Shown in pieces: positions 59,017 through 64,000 of a stretch of 64,000 nucleotides of DNA; the first letter of the stretch is position 1, and every line of letters begins with the position of its first letter. Under the pieces are notes generated by a model. The model did no database searches, was not told the origin of the DNA, and saw only the letters and a program-made list of their open reading frames with translations. Source of the stretch: Parelaphostrongylus tenuis (lineage: Eukaryota; Nematoda; Chromadorea; Rhabditida; Metastrongylidae); assembly GCA_019055375.1 (NCBI GenBank), contig JAHQIW010001478.1, forward strand, positions 22,546 through 86,545, written 5' to 3'. The position numbers and the translations under genes were made by a program.

Positions 59017-62000
59017 ATGAAAAATAGCCATACAGAAATCACTAAAATTGAGTGGGTTAAATTCGGCGACGAGGAGAAAGTTAAGGCCAACTACAGGTAC
59101 ATAGACTGATTGGCTCCTTTCTTTAGATTCACTACATTGCTCGGATCTCTCATGAGTTTCACTGTGGCGATGTAATTGCCGTCGTACTTAAATCACAACT
59201 TGTTCTGTATCTGTGAATATATTACCTCTTCCTTTAGCAATATTTCAATATATAATAAAGCTGCAATTTTTCTAAGCAGTGTCGTTATTTCCAATCTAAT
59301 TATGCTTTACTACTGGCGTGCTTTTAGAGGAAAATACCCGCCTCCCTTCAGTAGAATGAAAACACTTTTCGTTTGTGGTGGATGCTTCAACTACACCGGC
59401 AATGAGGCACAGCATACGGCTCACATGGTTATTATTTCATTGTTATTACATTCAATTTCAAATTCTCTACGAATCTATGATTCCACTAGGAAATTTATTC
59501 GCAGAGTCGCTTTTTCCCTAAATGCTTGGCTATCTTGCAATATTGCGATGAATCCGCTTTATGCACCAGTTTAGCTCCTACGAATGCTCTTTAAGTTTAG
59601 AATATAATAAACATTTCAGCATGAATAATCTTCAGATTTTTTATAGCTTTTCAAATATAGAAAATTTCGATGTTATTCGTATAGCCTGAGGTAATAATTC
59701 TTTTTTCTAACACGGTACGACTTGAGTCGTGACCACAATAGCTCTAAGTTACGAGCGAAACTTGAAACTTGATGTTTTTGATGCCACGAACTCGAGCCAC
59801 TACTATGCCTTTTCGATACAGCTCTCGCTGGGACTACACCATTAATTTCTTCGTTCTGCCTTTTCTCAGCCGTTTTTAAAGCCATAGTGGTGGTTGAAGT
59901 CCATCATATCTTGCCACTGTTGCTCCTAAAGTCTCCATCGTACTCTGCTGTCAAAGTAGGAATTAGGAAGTAAAATAAAAATTCGAAAAATGTTTTCTCA
60001 TTTTACTTTGACATATAGAATGATGTTATCGTGTATTTATAGAAGAAATGCCCGTGTAGTTCTGCTCCACCTGGAAAGAAGGTGTATTGTGATAGACAAA
60101 ACAATATCTTTGTTTTTGAAGTGGATGGGGAGAAGAAAAAGGTATGTTTCCTTTTCAATTACCCTGCAATCTATTTGATTATCTTACTGTTATTTTAGCA
60201 TTGACATGATGTTATAATGATCGAGTATGAGTATAGAGTGATATGATGAAAGTAAAACTGCAGGAGTTGAACCCGCGTTTTATTTAAACCGGAGGCGCAT
60301 GCTACCCTTACACCACCGAGGCCACGGCTTCGCTAACACTTATTCTTCGATATATCCAATTGCAATTGACAGCATCGAACACCCAAGAGTTCAAATAGAT
60401 GTGAAGTACAGTAAAATTCTTTTGAATGACCGAACCACTGTCAGCAGAAACATTAAAAAGATTTGATTAAAATAGATTATTTAATTCAATTGGATGCCAC
60501 CTTGACTTCAATATCGATATGTGCTTGTCCAACGAAAACCGTTGATTTGGACAGCTACGAATGGATATATCGAAAAACGGTGGTAGAAAAGCGGTGCCTC
60601 TGTAGTGTAGAAATAGTAGACGCCTCTTTTTTAGTGAAACACGAGTTCAACTACTGTCTAAGGTCAGATCTTCGCGTACCACTTTATATTCTTCAGTGAT
60701 CATTGTATCGCTGCTATTTTTAATCGCACAAATGCAGACCGCCTTTTTCAAAATCAATTCTAACGATTGAATTTAATATGGATATACTTTTTTTTTGCAG
60801 TACACTATGAAACTGTGCCAACTAGCCATGCTATGGATAGGTAGTAAGGTTGGTAAACTAGGATTATTGCCAGATGAAGTTCGACAATAACAATTTGTTG
60901 AAGGTGGCTTTCTGCGAGGTTGAATCGTTCGTATTCTACGTCCTGACCACATTTCGCGGTGGTGACTATCGACCGGTAGGATACTTCAGTAGGGTGAATA
61001 ACTTTTTGCCACATTCAGCTTGCATGTCAAAGATGGTAATCATTGCATTTTTACTTCAGCAGAAGCATTTCACCTCGTATAATCTCTCCTGCGTCTGCGT
61101 CTTCCCATGCTACCATAGGCGTGGATACGGAACATTTTTAGTTGATTTCAGTAAGTCCGCTCCGTATTTCTTTCTTTCCATATCTTATAATCCTGATTAG
61201 CTAATGATTCCTAACTGGTACTGCGTTGCAAACGCTGGTCAATAATGCGCGCGTAGCTTAAGACCATGCCACGGCTCAGCTATTCCACTCATATCTCTAA
61301 GGTGTACGAAAACTCATATAAAGTTCACATGAGAGTAGCTTTTCTGATTCACGGAGGCTGACAATGTCTGCGTTGAAGCATCAAGATCTGCGAACTTTTG
61401 TCCTTTCTACACACTATTTTGTTCAATATGCTTAACGACTCTTTTGAAAACATTCAATTTCATGTTATACTCTGTCTGGGATCCTCGGAATATTAAGTGG
61501 ACCAGAACGACCGCTGTCAGAAGAGGGAGCTGCTGTTTATTGCAACTATTGGCTTGGCAAACTGAAACAACTAATCAGTTTGAAAGTGCAGAAGCATGGC
61601 TGGGACAAACTTTCTTTAAAAATAGATGGTAGAATTGCAATCTTGTAGCTGTATTGCATATACACTGTTTCTTTCTTAATGGCACGTTATAGATCTGGTG
61701 AGGGAAGCACGATTTCGAAAAATAGACGTGCTCACTGCACTCTATCGCCTTCCCGGCTTCAGAGTGACAAAGTATGTCTTTGTTTATGGATCAGATGTCT
61801 CCACCTAATATGTTGAACACTTAAAATTCTTATCTTTTACAGAACACGAAAACGTGTTGTTGTTCGTGATCGCCGCGAAGCAGAGGAAGAAATCGCCAGA
61901 TACTTCGAAGAAAGAGCGAAACCAACACTGTTAGCGAGAAGCGACCTACTGGTTTCGTCGTTCAAGGTGAACATGTACTGCAGCATGGAATTTTGATTAA

Positions 62001-62688
62001 AGTTTTGTTATATTCAACTTAAAGATTCAAGCATATGTGATATTAAACAATTTAATACGTACCATGTAGCACTAGTAGGACTGCCTATACTCTCCTAAAA
62101 TTTTGAACGGGTATAATTGCATTGTTAGTTGTCCCATCAAATTTCTTTTCTGCTGTTGGTTTTGAAATGACTTGTACCCAATGCGGAGGTCCGTGGCTGA
62201 GTGGTTGTTTTGTTTGTCGCGGCATGCGCCGGCTAAGCTCCACGCTCAACTCTCTTCAGCAGTCAACAACGTACGGGTATGGAGCGTCTCAGTCAGGTAA
62301 TCCTCGATATTGCACGGAGACGTGCTCAACCAGTATTTTGAGGCATTCAAAAAGAAAACGAAAAGCGAACTGAATGCTACAAGTTCTGCGATATGCACAG
62401 TGAAAAACGATGCACTGTGAAGAAGGATCCATAAGGTGTCAAAAAATGAAAAAGTGTACCCCACAACAATAAGGTTTCCCGAAATCTGCCGCATGGGATT
62501 CGGGAAAGTCCATGATTTTGAGTTTGAATAGGGAAAGCGCGTGGAATTAAAGTTGAGCTGTGAAAGCTTGCTATATTGCCTCTTGACCTAATCTGATGTC
62601 ATTGCAAATTCTTACTTCCATTTTGTGTGAAAATAAATTTCAGAAGCGTCTAATCAAAGAAGCGACTGTAGGATGGGCCTCACTCTAA
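59017..62688 (+). CDS. MYST-family histone acetyltransferase, 10 exons
   Basis: Exons read by eye: 59017-59096, 59328-59427, 60043-60141, 60801-60848, 60904-60993, 61060-61150, 61464-61628, 61693-61771, 61843-61966, 62644-62688. They total 921 nt and stay in frame to TAA (306 residues). MYST enzymes transfer acetyl from acetyl-CoA to histone lysines. Visible: an N-terminal KIEWVKFGDE strand; a C2HC finger (FVCGGC...HTAHM|KKC) then APPGKKVYC and FVFEVDGEKKK; KLCQLAMLWIGSK|VAFCEVESFVFYVL, with the Lys normally autoacetylated; GYFSR; YNLSCVCV (active-site Cys); the acetyl-CoA loop HRRGYG; and GPERPLS with the catalytic Glu. The tail is basic. There is no chromo barrel. It is divergent from mys-1-type enzymes. 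All splice sites are GT-AG except the acceptor at 61462-61463. The last exon is the least certain. Confidence 0.85.
60255..60330 (-). repeat. tRNA-derived repeat in a MYST intron
   Basis: The minus strand reads GCCTCGGTGGTGTAAGGGTA (acceptor plus D arm) and AAAACGCGGGTTCAACTCC (T arm). It is the same family as 34089-34168. The acceptor 3' half (CTGCAG) no longer pairs with GCCTCGG. Probably a SINE or tRNA pseudogene, antisense within intron 3. Confidence 0.55.
61461..61464 (+). other. Non-canonical (AT) splice acceptor in the MYST gene
   Basis: The intron from 61151 (gtaagt) must end before 61464 to give DF-S-YTLSGILG...GPERPLS. The sequence there is AATTTCAT, one base from the ideal AATTTCAG. 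The next AG (61496-61497) would shift the frame and remove the start of the catalytic segment. An in-frame stop at 61445-61447 excludes earlier sites. Confidence 0.6.
62160..62371 (+). CDS. Cys-rich small ORF in the last MYST intron
   Basis: An ATG-led frame near 62167 reads MTCTQCGGPWLSGCFVCRGM and ends in a basic HSKRKRKAN tail at TGA. Two CxxC pairs (CTQC, CFVC) suggest a possible zinc knuckle, with further Cys at YCTETC. A good donor (GTCAG|gtaatc) falls inside at about 62297, so it may be a first exon, an alternative MYST exon or chance. Overlapping bases (GTCCGTGGCTGAGTGGTTG) look like a tRNA box A, which argues for a repeat. No family recognised. Confidence 0.25.
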
Positions 62689-62804
62689 AGGTCCTTCAAA
62701 GGGACGAACAAATCTGTCTGAGAAAAAGTTTAAATTATAACGGGTTTTTCTTTTTTTATATTTAATGTTAGTGACTAGTCGCGGTAATTTGTGCTCAAAC
62801 GTGA

Positions 62805-62810
62805 AATAAA
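62805..62810 (+). terminator. Candidate poly(A) signal of the MYST gene
   Basis: AATAAA lies 117 bases after the stop codon. It is the only canonical signal in the short interval before the Penelope element. Confidence 0.5.
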
Positions 62811-63028
62811 GTTGATGTAGAAAGATTCGTTTGGAAGAAATGAAAGGGTAGAGAGATATAAAGAATAATCAACAAATCTCAGGACCGATAATCTATTAAC
62901 CTCGGCATAGTTTGAGTAAATGAGTATCTCTTTTTGTTTAGCTGTTCCGAGGTGTTATTTATATTACTGATTGATAACAATAGAGTTAATAATGCAGCAT
63001 GAATATTACAGCAGTCGTGGTAGCTCAC

Positions 63029-63054
63029 GTTTCGGCGAGGTTCGCCATCTTTAG
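63029..63054 (-). ncRNA. Hammerhead-like motif, best-paired copy
   Basis: The minus strand reads CTAAAGA, T, GGCGA-acc-TCGCC, GAAAC. The stem is a perfect 5-bp hairpin followed by the GAAA segment, and 'gtgagct' with an upstream 'agctc'-type complement may pair. It lies about 175 bases after the Penelope stop (63231). The G of CUGANGA is replaced by A, which would impair catalysis. Stem bases differ from the R1 copies. Confidence 0.35.
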
Positions 63055-63230
63055 AGCTTGGAAAGGTCAAATTGATTTGCAGACCAATCAGTCAAAAGCT
63101 TCCACTACTTCAGCAAAAAACGTAAAAAACGATTCCTGGATTGCATAGTAAAAACTTCATTACAAAAACACATTCACTGCTCAGATACTCTAGGAATTGC
63201 AGTTATTCATGGAAGACCTGCCAGTTAAAG

Positions 63231-64000
63231 TCAGTGCGTAAGTGAGACTGTGTACTGCTCAGAGATTGAACTTAGACTGAGGTATGGCGCGAGGTCACGC
63301 GTTATCACGAGGCAATCCTCTTTACGGTTCATTTTTGGGCCGTTACTATCTATCAAAAAGGCTTACAAAGTTTTGCGTGCGGATGTTCTTGATTCCTGTA
63401 CAATGATCGTGAATCTGATGTCAAGATCTTCCCTTTATGCTTTTGTTTGTTATGAATCCATAGTGGGGCTTTTGGGTCGAAGTTACGCTTACTAGCTGAG
63501 TGCTCATTTACACGGATGCAGAGTGTTCTACCCGTTTCGCCAATGTATTCGTCTCCTCATGCCTCGCAAATGATCAGGTGTATTATACCAGATCTCATGC
63601 AGTAGCCGTCTCTGCCATTTGAGCAAACTTTGCAGATATTGATTTCGCAGAGGCGGTCATATAGCTATTTGTGAATTAATTGGCGCTTTAGTGCCTTTAG
63701 GGGTAATTCAACTATTGCTATCGAATTATCCCAACCTTCTTTTTTTAAGCAGCGTTTCATAGCTGCACTTACTTCATTAGAAATAAAAGGCAGATTGAAT
63801 GGAACTTTATCCTCGCCAGGCTTTCCATTTGGGGGTGCCGAATATCCTATAATCTTAAACTGAGGAGCTCTACATTATGTTCTTTTCCTGTGCGCACACT
63901 GACACCTGTTCGAAACATGTTCTCCACAAGTGCGCATTTGTGTGCGGCGGATGGGAATATAGGTGATGAACCAGAATGTTTTTGTTGCTTAGCTAGCGAT
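63231..64000 (-). pseudogene. Penelope-like element, RT end plus GIY-YIG, partial
   Basis: Runs off the window at its 5' side. In minus-strand order: an RT C-terminal stretch with ENMFRTGVSVRTGKEHNVEL-like residues; a linker with PFNLPFISNEVSAAMKRCLK; GDGYCMRSGIIHLIICEA with a stop; then GDEYIGETGRTLCIRVNEH (GIY-YIG core); and a tail with GPKMNRKEDCLVITRDLAPY before TGA at 63233-63231. Point stops show decay, but it is longer than the R1 copies because part of the RT is present. It is a diverged member of the same superfamily, adjacent to the 3' end of the MYST gene and antisense to it. Confidence 0.85.

Noticed and set aside
59176..59574. 132-codon plus frame taken as a single-exon gene
   Set aside because: Only 59328-59427 is coding; it is a MYST exon, and the rest is intron read in frame by chance.
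59673..59885. Minus frame of 70 codons, Ser/Lys-rich, inside MYST intron 2
   Set aside because: No splice sites, no family resemblance and antisense to a supported gene.
60463..60699. Plus frame with EWIYRKT...SVEIVDA that looked like a MYST exon
   Set aside because: The exon at 60043-60141 supplies the same region (APPGKKVYC...FVFEVDGEKKK) and joins in frame to 60801; adding this one would duplicate the segment.

Overview
The window looks like repeat-dense nuclear DNA of a parasitic nematode, most likely a hookworm-type strongylid. The reasons are AT-rich sequence, short introns with TTTTCAG-like acceptors, many decayed RTE-clade non-LTR retrotransposons, Penelope-like (GIY-YIG) remnants, a mariner relic and tRNA-derived repeats. 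Species assignment is inference only. There is no operon structure, CRISPR array, rRNA or convincing intact tRNA.

Layout. 1-5.85 kb: an RTE element (family A, minus strand) interrupted by a second RTE element (family B, minus). 5.85-10.1 kb: gene-poor, with tRNA-like relics, a mariner transposase fragment and a tandem duplication. 10.1-15.06 kb: two family-B copies facing each other, the first interrupted by a foldback MITE. 15.06-18.1 kb: mostly unassigned, with one exon-like segment and a tandem MITE pair. 18.1-33.8 kb: two inverted copies of a 2.8-kb repeat (R1) carrying a Penelope-like endonuclease fragment; between them lie MITEs and two family-B elements in a TA microsatellite. 34.3-52.0 kb: a giant imperfect palindrome with arms of about 6.7 kb and a 1.2-kb spacer; its right arm is enlarged by a 3.0-kb, lightly decayed family-B element whose empty site survives in the left arm. 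50.9-53.7 kb: a third, diverged R1 copy and a Penelope remnant. 53.7-55.6 kb: a second family-A relic. 55.6-58.8 kb: gene-poor, with one MITE.

The only host gene I can defend is at 59.0-62.7 kb on the plus strand. It is a 10-exon gene for a divergent MYST-family histone acetyltransferase whose exons total 921 nt and stay in frame for 306 residues, with a C2HC finger, acetyl-CoA loop and catalytic Glu. One intron appears to end in AT instead of AG. The last 0.8 kb is another Penelope-like element running off the window.

Most of the window is therefore mobile DNA layered by insertion, and RTE sequence alone is roughly 18 kb. The items most worth following up are the palindrome as a possible source of long hairpin RNA, a conserved 41-nt hairpin inside every MITE-family centre, a hammerhead-like motif downstream of three Penelope copies, and the MYST gene with its odd splice site.
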